Positions 33,969 through 42,768 of a DNA stretch of 64,000 bases are shown piece after piece. Position 1 is the stretch's first letter; every line of letters starts with the position of its first letter. Made by a program: the position numbers and the translations under genes. Source of the DNA: Deltaproteobacteria bacterium (GTDB lineage: Bacteria > Myxococcota_A > UBA796 > SXON01); contig BJHF01000001.1 in the NCBI GenBank assembly GCA_014191855.1, forward strand, positions 186,001 through 250,000, read 5' to 3'. The notes beneath the pieces are model-generated. The model saw only the letters and a list, made by a program, of their open reading frames with translations, was not told the DNA's origin and did not search any database.

Positions 33969-34849
33969 GGGGGCGCCTGCTGTTCGCCCATCAAGGCGAT
34001 CACCTCGTCGAACGAGGATTCGAACGCTGGAGTGACCTCGGCGCAGGCGCGGCCGAGGCTCTGGGTGTTGTCGAACACCACCTCGCCGCAGCTATCGCAC
34101 GTCGTTTCGTCGTAGGTGAGATCGTACCAGTAGCCAGCCTCGTCGCGAACGCCGAGCGTGCCGCCCGGGAGGCCGGGACAGCCCACGTTCATCGTGAAGT
34201 CTTCCATCCCAACAGACTGTTCGCCAACGGTGAAGCCGCCGTTGCCGAGGAGCGTGAAGCTGCCATCTGCGGCGATTTCCCCGGAGAGGTAAGAGCCGGT
34301 GCTCGCCCCGGCCTGCATCCACAGGCTCTCGGCCAGCGGGTAGCCATATGTGCCGAGGATCTCAGCCTCGTAGGTACCCCCGGCCTCCGGCGTGCCGCTC
34401 AGCTCGAGGAGAATTGCCCCGCCGAAGTAGAACTTGTTGCCTTCGGCGTCCATCATCGCGCCATCTGTCTTCATCTCCTGGCGGTAGAGGTCCAAGTTGC
34501 CGTCACGGTCTTCGTCCATCCAGTTCGCCTGGGCGCTCCCGACGCCCTGGTACCAGTACCCCGACGCCGCCGTGCACCCGTCTGGCGGGAAAACCTCCAG
34601 CGCGCCGTGATCCCACTGCCCACCCGGGCACTCGTCGTCGCCATGGGCCATCAGCTCCCGCCAGGTGGCCACCGTAGGCGGCGGCAGGGGGATACCGAAG
34701 CGGACGGCCTCTCGGAGCGCTGAGGCCGCTTCCTCCGCCGTGTATGCCGCCTCCGGATGACGCGGCTCCGACATCTCAGTGCTGCCCGTCGGGCCAGAGT
34801 CCTCTACGCCATCGGCGGTGCAGGCGAGGGCAAGGGCCAGGGTGAACAT
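33965..34849 (-). CDS. Secreted lipoprotein, first gene of the DUF1501 operon
   Basis: 294 aa, family not recognised. Short lipoprotein signal (MFTLALALAC, Cys at 10) and an acidic DSGPTGST linker. The rest is rich in aromatic and Gly residues with a calcium-loop-like DEDRDGNLDLYRQE and a late CDSC pair, suggesting a beta-rich substrate-binding domain. TATACT lies eight bases before the ATG. It overlaps the DUF1549-like gene by four bases, so it is part of the same transcript and probably acts with it at the cell surface. Confidence 0.72.
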   Translation of the reverse strand: MFTLALALACTADGVEDSGPTGSTEMSEPRHPEAAYTAEEAASALREAVRFGIPLPPPTVATWRELMAHGDDECPGGQWDHGALEVFPPDGCTAASGYWYQGVGSAQANWMDEDRDGNLDLYRQEMKTDGAMMDAEGNKFYFGGAILLELSGTPEAGGTYEAEILGTYGYPLAESLWMQAGASTGSYLSGEIAADGSFTLLGNGGFTVGEQSVGMEDFTMNVGCPGLPGGTLGVRDEAGYWYDLTYDETTCDSCGEVVFDNTQSLGRACAEVTPAFESSFDEVIALMGEQQAPP

Positions 34850-34920
34850 CGGGCGCGAGTATAGCTGCGAACCGCCCGGGGTGCGGCGACTCCGATGTCC
34901 GGCGTGCGGGCCGCTCCCGC

Positions 34921-36735
34921 TCAGTAGAGCGCGGCTTCTTCGGTAACCGCGAGGATCTCCTCAAACGTCGTCTCGCCGCGCGCCATTTTTTTGATCGCGT
35001 ACTCGCGCAGCGTGAGCATCCCGTCGTTGAGCGCTTCCCGCTTGATGTCCTGCGACGAGGCCCGCGATTGGATGAGCGTTCGCACACGCGGCGTGATCGG
35101 AAGCACCTCGAAAACGCCGGTTCGTCCCCGATAGCCGGTGCCGCGACACCGCACGCAGCCGCGGCCCCGCTTCACCCGGAGCTGGCGACCCTCCGCCCCG
35201 CGGATGTTGAGCGCGTCGATCTGCTCGTTGGTGAGCGCCTCATCTGCGGCGCAGCCCACGCAGATCTTGCGCACCAAGCGCTGCGCAACGACACCGGTGA
35301 GCACGCCGGACACCAGGAACGGGAACACGCCGAGATCGAGCAGTCGCGACACGGCGCTCGCCGCGTCGTTGGTATGGACCGTGCTGAGCACCAGGTGGCC
35401 GGTGAGCGCGGCTTGTACGGCGTTCTCCGCCGTGTCCGGGTCGCGGATCTCGCCGACCATCACGACGTCCGGATCTTGCCGCAGCACGTTCTTCAGCGCC
35501 GTACCAAAGGTGAAGCCGATCTTCGGCTGCATCGCCATCTGGTTGAACTGCTCCTGCACCATCTCGATGGGATCTTCGAGGGTGCAGATGTTCACGCGTG
35601 GCGACGCGATGTGGTTGAGCGTGGAGTACAGCGTGGTCGTCTTCCCGCTGCCCGTGGGGCCCGTGATGAGCACCATCCCGTTCGGCCGGCGGATCATGTT
35701 CTCGTAGAGCGTGAGCTCCCGCGGAAAAAAACCAAGGTCTGTGAGGGACTGTTTGAGCACCGCCGGGTCGAAGACGCGGATCACCACCTTCTCGCCGAAG
35801 GCTGTGGGCACGGTGCTCACGCGGAGCTCCACTTCGTCCTTCCCGATCTCCGTCTTGAAGCGGCCATCTTGCGGGCGCCGTTTCTCTGCGATGTCGAGCC
35901 GGGCGAGCAGCTTGATGCGAGAGACGACGGCCGGATGTACCGTTCGCGGCATGCGATGGACGACGTGCAGCACGCCATCGATCCGCATTCGCACGAGCGC
36001 ATCCTCGCGTTTCGGCTCGATGTGGATGTCGCTCGCGCGCTGGTCGTAGGCGTAGTTCAGCAGGTACCACACCGCCTGCACGACCGGCTGGTCGTTCGCC
36101 TCCAGCTCGTTCATCCCCGAAACGCGGTAGAGCGCCTCCAGGTTCGCGATGTCCGGCAGGTTGTTCGCCAGCTCGGCCTCGGCCGCCCGCATGGAGCGCC
36201 GGAAGCCGTGGAACTCGGTGATCACCCGCATGATCTCCGACTTCGGGGCCATCACCGGGCGGATCGGCTTCCCCTTGAACTCAGCGAGCTGCTGCAGGAG
36301 GACGGTGTTCCACGGGTCAGTGAGCGCCACCGTCATCAACTGCGGCTTGTCCTCCACCGCAACGACGAGGTTCTTCTCGGCGAACGGACCGCCGAACGCA
36401 TCCACGACCAGGCGAAAATCGAGCTTGAGCGGGTCGATCCGGATGAACCCATGACCAAGATGCCGGGCAACAACCTCGGTGATCGTCTCCTCATCCAGGA
36501 GCACGTCCGGCGCGTCGAGCCGCTTGAACCGGAACGAGGCGATCAGCTCCAGCTCGCTCACGGAGTAGCTCACGCGCTGGCGACCCAGGAGGCGGCGAAG
36601 CTCCGCTCGTCGGTCCAAAAGTAAGTGTCTCGCCTGCTCTTTTCCGCGATTGAGCACGTCCTGCTTCTGGCCCGCGTGCAACAGGCGGTCGACGACGAGC
36701 ATGTCGAGGATCTGGGCGAGCGTCGGAGCCGGCAT
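34921..36735 (-). CDS. GspE/PilB-family secretion or pilus ATPase
   Basis: 604 aa. N-terminal MshEN/T2SSE-N type region (about 1-180), then the hexameric ATPase: Walker A ITGPTGSGKTTTLYSTL, the Asp box QRASDIHIEPKREDALVRMR, Walker B/His box GEIRDPDTAENAVQAALTGH, and a tetracysteine zinc element (CVGC ... CVRCRGTGYRGRTGVFE). It would power type IV pilus or type II secretion assembly at the inner membrane. No other pilus or Gsp gene is nearby, so it is an orphan here. The ATG stands six bases after TACCCT in a 17-base divergent promoter. Confidence 0.92.
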   Translation of the reverse strand: MPAPTLAQILDMLVVDRLLHAGQKQDVLNRGKEQARHLLLDRRAELRRLLGRQRVSYSVSELELIASFRFKRLDAPDVLLDEETITEVVARHLGHGFIRIDPLKLDFRLVVDAFGGPFAEKNLVVAVEDKPQLMTVALTDPWNTVLLQQLAEFKGKPIRPVMAPKSEIMRVITEFHGFRRSMRAAEAELANNLPDIANLEALYRVSGMNELEANDQPVVQAVWYLLNYAYDQRASDIHIEPKREDALVRMRIDGVLHVVHRMPRTVHPAVVSRIKLLARLDIAEKRRPQDGRFKTEIGKDEVELRVSTVPTAFGEKVVIRVFDPAVLKQSLTDLGFFPRELTLYENMIRRPNGMVLITGPTGSGKTTTLYSTLNHIASPRVNICTLEDPIEMVQEQFNQMAMQPKIGFTFGTALKNVLRQDPDVVMVGEIRDPDTAENAVQAALTGHLVLSTVHTNDAASAVSRLLDLGVFPFLVSGVLTGVVAQRLVRKICVGCAADEALTNEQIDALNIRGAEGRQLRVKRGRGCVRCRGTGYRGRTGVFEVLPITPRVRTLIQSRASSQDIKREALNDGMLTLREYAIKKMARGETTFEEILAVTEEAALY

Positions 36736-36752
36736 TCGCGTAGGGTATCGCG
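36736..36752. promoter_or_regulatory. 17-bp divergent promoter with overlapping -10 elements
   Basis: On the plus strand TAGGGT (36741-36746) precedes the TTG at 36753. On the minus strand TACCCT (36747 down to 36742) precedes the ATG at 36735 by six bases. The two -10-like hexamers are almost the same bases read from opposite strands. Confidence 0.45.
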
Positions 36753-37286
36753 TTGGAACCCGCGCCGACTTCGTGCGTGTACACCCCCATGCCCGCCTTG
36801 CGTCTCGCCCTCCCCGAACCCGAGCGCCTCGTCGCCGACCACGGTGGCCTCGTGTGGGCGTTGTGCCGCCGCCTCGATCCGGAGCCGGAGGATGCGTGGC
36901 AAGAAGCCTGGGAGAAGCTGCTTCGGGCGCTGCCCCGCTTCGATCCGGGTGGCACGGCCTCGGTGCGCACCTGGCTGATGACCGTTGTGCACCGCCACCT
37001 GGTGGACCGTCACCGACGCCGAACTGTGCGGGGCGACGTTCTCGAAGCTGACGACGTTGTCGACCCAGGGCCGGGCGCCTCCGCCCGGCTGGGCACCGCC
37101 CAGGACTCCGCCGCTTTGGAGCGGGCGTTGGCGCTGCTGCCCGAGCCGTGGCGCCGGGTCGTGGTGCTCCACCATCTCCACGAGGTGCCGCTTGAGCGGA
37201 TCGCCGCCGAAGAAGGCCTACCCGTCGGCACCGTAAAATCCCGCCTTCACCGAGGCCGCGCTGCGCTTTTGGAGGCGCTGACATGA
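36753..37286 (+). CDS. ECF-type RNA polymerase sigma factor
   Basis: 177 aa from TTG; an ATG at 36789 (165 aa) is a real alternative. Region 2 (LVADHGGLVWALCRRLDPEP, EDAWQEAWEKLLRALPRFDP, VRTWLMTVVHRHLVDRHRRR) binds the -10 element, and region 4 (LLPEPWRRVVVLHHLHEVPL, IAAEEGLPVGTVKSRLHRGR) binds the -35 element. No other domain. The stop overlaps the anti-sigma-like gene by ATGA, the usual arrangement for an extracytoplasmic-signal switch. Confidence 0.92.
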   Translation: MEPAPTSCVYTPMPALRLALPEPERLVADHGGLVWALCRRLDPEPEDAWQEAWEKLLRALPRFDPGGTASVRTWLMTVVHRHLVDRHRRRTVRGDVLEADDVVDPGPGASARLGTAQDSAALERALALLPEPWRRVVVLHHLHEVPLERIAAEEGLPVGTVKSRLHRGRAALLEALT

Positions 37287-38479
37287 ACGACGACGTGAAC
37301 CTCTCCCGCTTGCTGGACGGCGATCTCACACCGCCCGAGGCCGCCGCGCTGCGCGCCCGCCTGGCCGCCGACCCGGCGCTCGCCGCGCGCTTTGCGGCCC
37401 TGCAAAGGACCGTTTCGGCGTTGCAGGGGCTGGAACGGGAGCTCGTCCCACCGGGGATCCCGCGTGCGCTGCAGGCGGCCAAACCCCCGGTCCGGCGTCA
37501 CGTGCCGTTGCTGACTTACGTAGGTTTGCCGATGATGTTGGCGGCCGGACTGCTCTTCGCCCTGCGCTCCCCCCCGGCGCGCACGGTGCTGCTGAGCGGC
37601 GAAACGGTCGTAGACGGGCAGGTGGAGCTGATCGCGGGTGGCTTGCCGGTCACCATCGACGGCCGCGTGCGCGTGATCGTGGAACCTCCGGCGGCGGGTG
37701 TGCGTGAGAGTGGGGCGGAGATCATCAGCATGGATCGTTCGCATCTACTCGCGGCCCTTGGCGGGGCCGTCATCACCGTGACCGTTTACGAAGGGACAGC
37801 GACGTGGACCCCGAGCGCAGAAGCCCCGGCGCGGGTCGTTGCGGTCGGGGAAAGCCAGAGCGTGCAGGTTCCGGGGGGACCGGCCGGGGGGGGAGCGGGC
37901 TCCGGGGCGACGTCCGCGCCGCGCCCGGCCTCGCTCCCCGAAGCGCTCGCTCGCATCGACACGCTGGAGCGCCAACTGGCGGGCGCGCGCCTGCAGGCGG
38001 GGATCAACGCCGGGATCGTGCAAACCCACGAGGGCGTGGCCCAGCCGTGGCCTAAGGACGTGCCGGCGCCGTTTCGGCCGGAAGCGTTCCGTCGCCACCT
38101 CGATGCGGCGTTGGAGGCGAGCCCCGGCGCCTCCGTCGTGGAGGTAGACTGCGACGAATTCCCCTGCATCGCCGTGCTGACAACCTCGGCGCCGGGCGCC
38201 GACTGGGTGAGCGGCCTTGAGGCGGTGCACGAGCGGATGAACGCCGACGGCACCTTCGGCGACGTAGGCGTGATGGGCCTCGCGGCGGCCACCGACGACG
38301 GCGAAGACGCTCGCCGTTACTACGCTTTCGCCATGGCCCCGGGGCCGGTTTCTGAAGAGGGGCGGGCGCGAACGGGCTTCCGCGGGAAGGCGCTGGTGGA
38401 CGAGCTCACCCACGAGGGCCAGGAGGATCGGGAGGCCCTCGAAGTGATGGGCTACCTGTCCCCGACTGGTGAAGAGTGA
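37283..38479 (+). CDS. Anti-sigma-like membrane protein
   Basis: 398 aa. The cytoplasmic N-terminus (NLSRLLDGDLTPPEAAALRA, RLAADPALAARFAALQ) looks like an anti-sigma domain but lacks the HxxxCxxC zinc motif. One membrane helix (about 75-95), then a FecR-like beta-rich periplasmic region (SGETVVDGQVELIAGG, ALGGAVITVTVYEGTATWT) and a C-terminal domain with a Cys pair (VDCDEFPC). It ends with a charged helix and MGYL (389-392). Overlaps the sigma gene (ATGA) and the next small gene (GTGA), so all three are co-expressed. Confidence 0.82.
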   Translation: MNDDVNLSRLLDGDLTPPEAAALRARLAADPALAARFAALQRTVSALQGLERELVPPGIPRALQAAKPPVRRHVPLLTYVGLPMMLAAGLLFALRSPPARTVLLSGETVVDGQVELIAGGLPVTIDGRVRVIVEPPAAGVRESGAEIISMDRSHLLAALGGAVITVTVYEGTATWTPSAEAPARVVAVGESQSVQVPGGPAGGGAGSGATSAPRPASLPEALARIDTLERQLAGARLQAGINAGIVQTHEGVAQPWPKDVPAPFRPEAFRRHLDAALEASPGASVVEVDCDEFPCIAVLTTSAPGADWVSGLEAVHERMNADGTFGDVGVMGLAAATDDGEDARRYYAFAMAPGPVSEEGRARTGFRGKALVDELTHEGQEDREALEVMGYLSPTGEE

Positions 38480-38688
38480 AGCGGCTCGGCATTGCGGGGC
38501 TGGTCGGGGCGCTTTTCCTCGGCGGCGCGGCTTGGTTTGCCAGCCGCTTGGCGGCGCCGACACCGGAAGAACAGGCGTCCGCTCGGGCTGAGCATGCGCG
38601 GAGGCAGGTGGAGGCGCTGGAGAAGCTGGGGTATCTGAGTGCGGGGAGGACGGAGGAGCCGGAGCGGGCCCCGGTCCCCGAGCGCTGA
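38476..38688 (+). CDS. Small single-pass membrane protein with LGYL motif
   Basis: 70 aa from GTG in the stop of the anti-sigma-like gene. Residues 5-22 form a membrane helix, then a charged helix (ARRQVEALEKLGYL) and a short acidic, proline-rich tail. The layout matches the 60-aa protein at 12361: helix, Pro linker, charged helix, LGY[LV]. Function unknown; its position suggests it takes part in the sigma/anti-sigma pathway. Confidence 0.65.
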   Translation: MKRLGIAGLVGALFLGGAAWFASRLAAPTPEEQASARAEHARRQVEALEKLGYLSAGRTEEPERAPVPER

Positions 38689-38708
38689 CTCCGCGCACCG
38701 CCTCCGTG

Positions 38709-38969
38709 CTAGTTGAACTTGAGGTTCTCGCAGTAGCTGTCGGCGTAGTCCCTGAAGGCGAGGCTGCCCCCAGTGCCGGTGCCGGTGACAGACCGCACCG
38801 CGCCGTCGGCGTCGCCGTAGGTGATGGACAACAACTGCTCTGAGGCCGACTCGACCTTGCCGTCGACCGAGGTCCGGCCCACCCGCTCGATCCGGGTCTG
38901 ATTGGTGAGGTTGCTGTCCGCTCGCGGCGTTCGCCCGCCGAGATACTTCCGCAGATGCGAAGGTCGCAC
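38709..38969 (-). CDS. Possible small protein or gene remnant
   Basis: 86 codons from a GTG at 38969. The third positions are strongly G or C (notably the last 60 codons, which end YADSYCENLKFN), unlike a shadow frame, so it is or was coding. No signal or known domain. The first 15 bases overlap the divergent ferredoxin-like gene, which makes this start doubtful; it may be a truncated remnant. Confidence 0.35.
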   Translation of the reverse strand: MRPSHLRKYLGGRTPRADSNLTNQTRIERVGRTSVDGKVESASEQLLSITYGDADGAVRSVTGTGTGGSLAFRDYADSYCENLKFN

Positions 38970-39269
38970 CCCGCGAACGCCGCCGGTGACTGGTACGTTG
39001 AGGATGAGTGCTGCCTCACCTGCGCCGTCCCCGTCACCATCGCGCCGACCCTGTTTCGCTGGGTCCGCTCCGCCGGTGTGGATGGCACCGACACCGAGAG
39101 CTGCGTGGTCGCCCGGCAGCCAAACACGGAGGCCGAGGTCGATCAGATGGTCGAAGTAGCCTACTTCGCCGAGGTCGAGTGTGTTCGCTACAAAGGGATG
39201 GCGGAGAGGGTCAGAGCCAAGCTGCGCAACCGGGCCTCGCACGCGATGGACATCCCGGATCCGGATTGA
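38955..39269 (+). CDS. Ferredoxin-like protein
   Basis: 104 aa. The segment GDWYVEDECCLTCAVPVTIA, followed by a WVRS/ESCVVARQP region and AEVECVRYKG, matches a small ferredoxin family (D-x-C-x3-C-x-x-P...C...RQP...C-x-RY). Cysteines at 19, 20, 23, 50 and 76 could hold one iron-sulfur cluster. The Cys spacing is looser than in a classical 4Fe-4S ferredoxin. It would carry electrons in the cytoplasm; no partner oxidoreductase is adjacent. Confidence 0.7.
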   Translation: MRRSHPANAAGDWYVEDECCLTCAVPVTIAPTLFRWVRSAGVDGTDTESCVVARQPNTEAEVDQMVEVAYFAEVECVRYKGMAERVRAKLRNRASHAMDIPDPD

Positions 39270-39609
39270 TCCGGCGCGGACGGATGCGGGAGCGCGCCCC
39301 GCCTCCGCACCTCCTTTGCGCACCCCGCTCCGCGCTGAGCCGTCGCAGCAAGCCCCCGCGGGATTCTCGGTGTTTGTCTGCCGTCTTCGCCGTCCGCCGA
39401 GCGTTGTGCAGTGCGCTGCTGGGGCGGGTGACGGTGCAGGCCGGCGCCGCCGAGTGGCGCTGCGCCGCGAGCGCGGCGACGGACTGCGCCGGCAGGACCC
39501 AACATCACTCTTGCTCCCGCTGTTCCTCCGGATCTACGCCCGGCCGACCCGAGAATCCCGCGCCCCACGGCGCCGCGTCTTGCACGGCGATCTCACCACC
39601 ACCGCCGAG
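39270..39609. other. 340-bp intergenic stretch, no gene supported
   Basis: Between the ferredoxin-like stop and the J-protein stop. Several frames are open because of high GC, but none has a convincing start, codon pattern or domain. No clear hairpin or RNA gene was recognised. Confidence 0.4.
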
Positions 39610-40830
39610 TCACTCCCCCGGGTTCAACGCACAGAACTGCTCGATCAACTTCCGGGACTCCTCGTCCAGCGTCTTCGGCACCGTGATCCGCACCTCGGCG
39701 TACACGTCGCCCGCCGCGCCCGTGGCGTCCGCCTTGCCTTTCCCCTTGAGTCGGAAGCGGCTTCCGGAGGACGTCCCCGCAGGAATCGAGACGCGCACCC
39801 GCCCCTGGGGTGTGTCCAGCTCGACGCGGCCACCGAGGATCGCCTCGGTGAACGGCACGTCCACGACGATCACATCCTCCGCCCGACTCGGCTCCGAACG
39901 CGGCATCTTCATGCGAGGCGCGGCGCCGACGACGTGGATGGTCGCGACGAGGTCGCCGTAGGGCCCGCCGCCTGCCCCCGCGTGCCCGTGTTTCGGCACA
40001 CGAAGCTCGTCTCCTTCGCGGACGTCCGGCGGTACCCGCAGCTCGTGAAGCTCCTTGATGGAGAGCAGCGAAGCCCCGTCGTCTGCGCGGACGTTGCGGT
40101 CATATTCGACGGTTACGAGGCCGCCGATCCCGAGCAGCGCGCTCGAGAGGTTGACGTTCACCCGTACGTCCTCGCCTGCTTCGGGGTCGGGCCGACGGTG
40201 GCCAGCGTGCGGGGGCGGCGGCGCGGGTCGGCCTCCCCCTTTGGTGGACCAGCCGGAGTCGTTGAAGCCGAACCCGCGTTTGGGTGCGCCGGGTGCTGGC
40301 TCCGAGGGGGCGCCGCCGCCCTCGCCCGCGCCGGGCCAACTGTCGCGAGCGGCCGCCTCCTTGAAGTCTCGGAGGGGATCCCACTGCTTGGCGTTCGTGC
40401 GCGGGCGAGCGCCGGGGCCGGCTCCCGCGGCGGCCGCCTTTGCGGCACCCTTCTTGCCAAACCCAAGGTCAACCCCGCCAAAGTCGTTGAAGATGTCCTC
40501 AAGATCGATGTCGTTGCCGGCCGCCGCCGTAGCCTTGTTGCCGTACCCGCCTCCCGCCGGGCTCCCCGCGTGCTTCCAGTGACTTCCGTAGAACGGGCTG
40601 CTGGAGGAACGACGCTCGTTGCGGCGGTCGTAGGCCGCGCGCTTGGCGGGATCGGCCAGCGCCTCGTAGGCTTCGCGGATGGCTTTGAATTTCTCAGCGG
40701 CTGCCGGGTCTGCGCCCGCCCGATCGGGATGCACCTCATGCGCGAGCTTCCGAAAGGCCGCCTTGATGTCCGCGTCGGACGCCTCCTTGGTGAGGCCGAG
40801 GACGGAGTAGTAGTCGCCGCTGCCGGCCAT
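39610..40830 (-). CDS. J-domain co-chaperone (DnaJ/CbpA-like, no zinc finger)
   Basis: 406 aa. The N-terminal J domain (DYYSVLGLTKEASDADIKAA, FRKLAHEVHPDRAG; HPD motif present) stimulates DnaK ATPase. A long Gly/Ser/Pro linker with no CxxCxGxG zinc repeats follows, then the DnaJ C-terminal substrate domains (VNLSSALLGIGGLVTVEYD, RVPKHGHAGAGGGPYGDLVA, IVVDVPFTEAILGGRVELDT). So it is a CbpA-type rather than classical DnaJ. The ATG at 40830 has GGGAGACGAGG before it; an ATG eight codons upstream has no such site. Divergent from clpX. Confidence 0.88.
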   Translation of the reverse strand: MAGSGDYYSVLGLTKEASDADIKAAFRKLAHEVHPDRAGADPAAAEKFKAIREAYEALADPAKRAAYDRRNERRSSSSPFYGSHWKHAGSPAGGGYGNKATAAAGNDIDLEDIFNDFGGVDLGFGKKGAAKAAAAGAGPGARPRTNAKQWDPLRDFKEAAARDSWPGAGEGGGAPSEPAPGAPKRGFGFNDSGWSTKGGGRPAPPPPHAGHRRPDPEAGEDVRVNVNLSSALLGIGGLVTVEYDRNVRADDGASLLSIKELHELRVPPDVREGDELRVPKHGHAGAGGGPYGDLVATIHVVGAAPRMKMPRSEPSRAEDVIVVDVPFTEAILGGRVELDTPQGRVRVSIPAGTSSGSRFRLKGKGKADATGAAGDVYAEVRITVPKTLDEESRKLIEQFCALNPGE

Positions 40831-40911
40831 GCCTCGTCTCCCAGCGCGCATCATAGCGCACCGCGGGCGGCGACTTCTCCGTCAAGGTGTGCGGATGCAC
40901 GCCGATCCACG

Positions 40912-40941
40912 TTGACGGGGCGATCAAACGACGCTTAGAGT
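40912..40941 (+). promoter_or_regulatory. Sigma-70-like promoter for clpX
   Basis: TTGACG (40912-40917), an 18-base spacer and TAGAGT (40936-40941). Transcription would start near 40948, leaving a leader of about 25 bases that contains the GAGGAG ribosome site before the ATG at 40972. Confidence 0.55.
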
Positions 40942-40971
40942 GTCCGTGCACGCGCCAAGATCGAGGAGCCG

Positions 40972-42237
40972 ATGGCCAAGTATTCAAGCCCCGCGGGGCT
41001 CTCCTGCAGCTTCTGCCACAAACCCCAGCGGGACGTGGAGAAGATCGTAGCCGGTCCGAACGTGTACATCTGCAACGAGTGCATCCGGCTGTGCCTGGAC
41101 ATCATCCGCGAGAACAAGAGCAGCGCGGGAATCAGCTTTGGTACGGGAAAGATTCCGTCGCCCTCGCGCATCAAAAGTTTCCTCGATCAGTACGTGATCG
41201 GCCAGGACAGTGCCAAGAGAAAACTGGCGGTGGCCGTGTATAATCACTACAAACGGCTGGAGGCGAACTCCACGAAGGGCACCAAGGCCGGCGACGAGGT
41301 GGAGGTCCAGAAGTCCAACGTGTTGTTGCTTGGGCCCACCGGCACCGGGAAGACGCTGCTGGCGCAAACGATGGCGCGCCTCCTGGACGTTCCGTTTGTG
41401 GTCGCGGATGCGACGACTCTCACCGAGGCCGGCTACGTCGGCGAGGATGTGGAGAACATCATCCTCAACCTGTTCCACGCATCGGGGAACAGCGTCGAGA
41501 AAACCCAGCGTGGGATTGTATATATCGATGAGGTTGACAAGCTCGCCCGAAAGAGCTTCTCCAGCGCGGTGAGCCGCGATGTGAGCGGGGAGGGCGTACA
41601 GCAGGCGTTGTTGAAGCTCTTGGAAGGCAGCAACTGCAACATCCAAATCAAGGGAAACAAGCGGCTTCCGAACCAGGAGTTCCTGCAGATCGACACCACC
41701 AACATCCTGTTCATCTGCGGCGGCGCCTTTGAAGGCATCGAACGGGTGATCCAGGACCGGATGGGGCGCAAGACGGTGGGCTTCGGGCACGACCGCGGCG
41801 AGGTCGGCGAGAAGACTGAGGCGCTGATGAAGCACGTCCAAACCGAGGATCTGGAGCGTTTCGGGCTCATTCCCGAGTTCATCGGTCGGGTTCCGGTCGT
41901 GGCGTGCATGAACGCGCTCTCGGTGGACGACATGGTTCACGTGCTCACGGAGCCGCGCAACAGCCTCGTGAAGCAGTACCAGAAGCTCTTCAAGTTCGAG
42001 AAGGTGAAGCTGACGTTCACGCCGGAGGCCCTCCGGGCCATCGCGGAGCGGGCCACCACGCGCAAGGCCGGGGCCCGCGGGCTCCGCACGATCATCGAGT
42101 CCGTGATGCTCGAGATCATGTTCGAGCTCCCGAGCCAGGACAACATCAAGGAAGTCGAGATCACGGAAGATGTGGTGACCAAGGGGGCCTCGCCCCGGAT
42201 CGAGCCGATCCGGGAGCCGGCGGCGCCGGGGGCGTAG
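40972..42237 (+). CDS. clpX: ClpX, ATPase subunit of the ClpXP protease
   Basis: 421 aa. N-terminal zinc-binding domain ([17 protein letters not shown] and [14 protein letters not shown]-x2-C...C-x2-C), then the AAA+ unfoldase: Walker [16 protein letters not shown], Walker [12 protein letters not shown], the substrate-gripping pore segment AGYVGEDVE, the sensor/arginine region [19 protein letters not shown], and the C-terminal domain ([20 protein letters not shown]). It unfolds tagged proteins for ClpP; no clpP gene is in the window. The stop overlaps the AlgH start by one base. Confidence 0.97.
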   Translation: MAKYSSPAGLSCSFCHKPQRDVEKIVAGPNVYICNECIRLCLDIIRENKSSAGISFGTGKIPSPSRIKSFLDQYVIGQDSAKRKLAVAVYNHYKRLEANSTKGTKAGDEVEVQKSNVLLLGPTGTGKTLLAQTMARLLDVPFVVADATTLTEAGYVGEDVENIILNLFHASGNSVEKTQRGIVYIDEVDKLARKSFSSAVSRDVSGEGVQQALLKLLEGSNCNIQIKGNKRLPNQEFLQIDTTNILFICGGAFEGIERVIQDRMGRKTVGFGHDRGEVGEKTEALMKHVQTEDLERFGLIPEFIGRVPVVACMNALSVDDMVHVLTEPRNSLVKQYQKLFKFEKVKLTFTPEALRAIAERATTRKAGARGLRTIIESVMLEIMFELPSQDNIKEVEITEDVVTKGASPRIEPIREPAAPGA

Positions 42238-42764
42238 TGGAGCCGGGCCTGCTCGTCGCGAGTCCGCAAATGCGCGATCCGAATTTCGAGCGAGCGGTGG
42301 TGCTTTTGGTGCAGCACACCACTCAGGGCGCGCTGGGCCTCGTCGTGAACCGGGAGGCCTCGGTGCGTGTGGGCGACGTGGTGACCCACCTCGACCTGCC
42401 GGGCACGGCGGCGAAGTTGCAGCGGCCGGCGCTGTGGGGAGGTCCCGTGGAGCGAGGCGCAGGCTTCGTGTTGTACAAGGGGCTCTCGCCGGAGGGATGG
42501 GCGGCGGGAAACGTGGCCGTGTCCCCCAGCAAGGAGAGGTTGGCGGCGCTGATCGGCGCCGGCGCGGACTTCCACCTGTGCCTCGGCTACGCGGGCTGGG
42601 GCCCCGGGCAGCTCGACCGGGAGCTTGAGGAAGGGAGCTGGGTATACGTGGATGCCGTGGCGGAGCTGATCTTCGATACCTCCGTCGGAGATCGCTACGA
42701 TCAGGCGCTGGCCCGGCTCGGCGTGCCCGCCGAGATGTTGTGGATGAACCCGATCAGCGAGTGA
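42237..42764 (+). CDS. YqgE/AlgH family protein (DUF179)
   Basis: 175 aa from the GTG in the TAGTG junction with clpX. Family blocks are complete: GLLVASPQMRDPNFERAVVL, HTTQGALGLVVNREAS, LWGGPVERGAGFVLYKG, HLCLGYAGWGPGQLDRELEE, GSWVYVDAVAELIFD, RLGVPAEMLWMNP. The molecular role of the family is not settled. Transcribed with clpX. The next gene starts four bases after its stop. Confidence 0.93.
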   Translation: MEPGLLVASPQMRDPNFERAVVLLVQHTTQGALGLVVNREASVRVGDVVTHLDLPGTAAKLQRPALWGGPVERGAGFVLYKGLSPEGWAAGNVAVSPSKERLAALIGAGADFHLCLGYAGWGPGQLDRELEEGSWVYVDAVAELIFDTSVGDRYDQALARLGVPAEMLWMNPISE

Positions 42765-42768
42765 GCCG

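Noticed and set aside
36753-36788. Choosing the ATG at 36789 as the only start for the sigma factor
   Set aside because: Kept as an alternative: the TTG at 36753 has the same TAGGGTATCG context as the ATG at 5079, but TTG on a leaderless mRNA would be weak, so neither can be excluded.
39188-39568. Possible gene on the minus strand between the ferredoxin-like and J-protein genes
   Set aside because: Arg/Gly-rich composition typical of a non-coding frame and overlaps the ferredoxin-like gene.
40831-40911. A promoter for the J-protein gene using TTGACG and TATGAT on the minus strand
   Set aside because: The two hexamers are about 24 bases apart, too far for a standard sigma-70 promoter.
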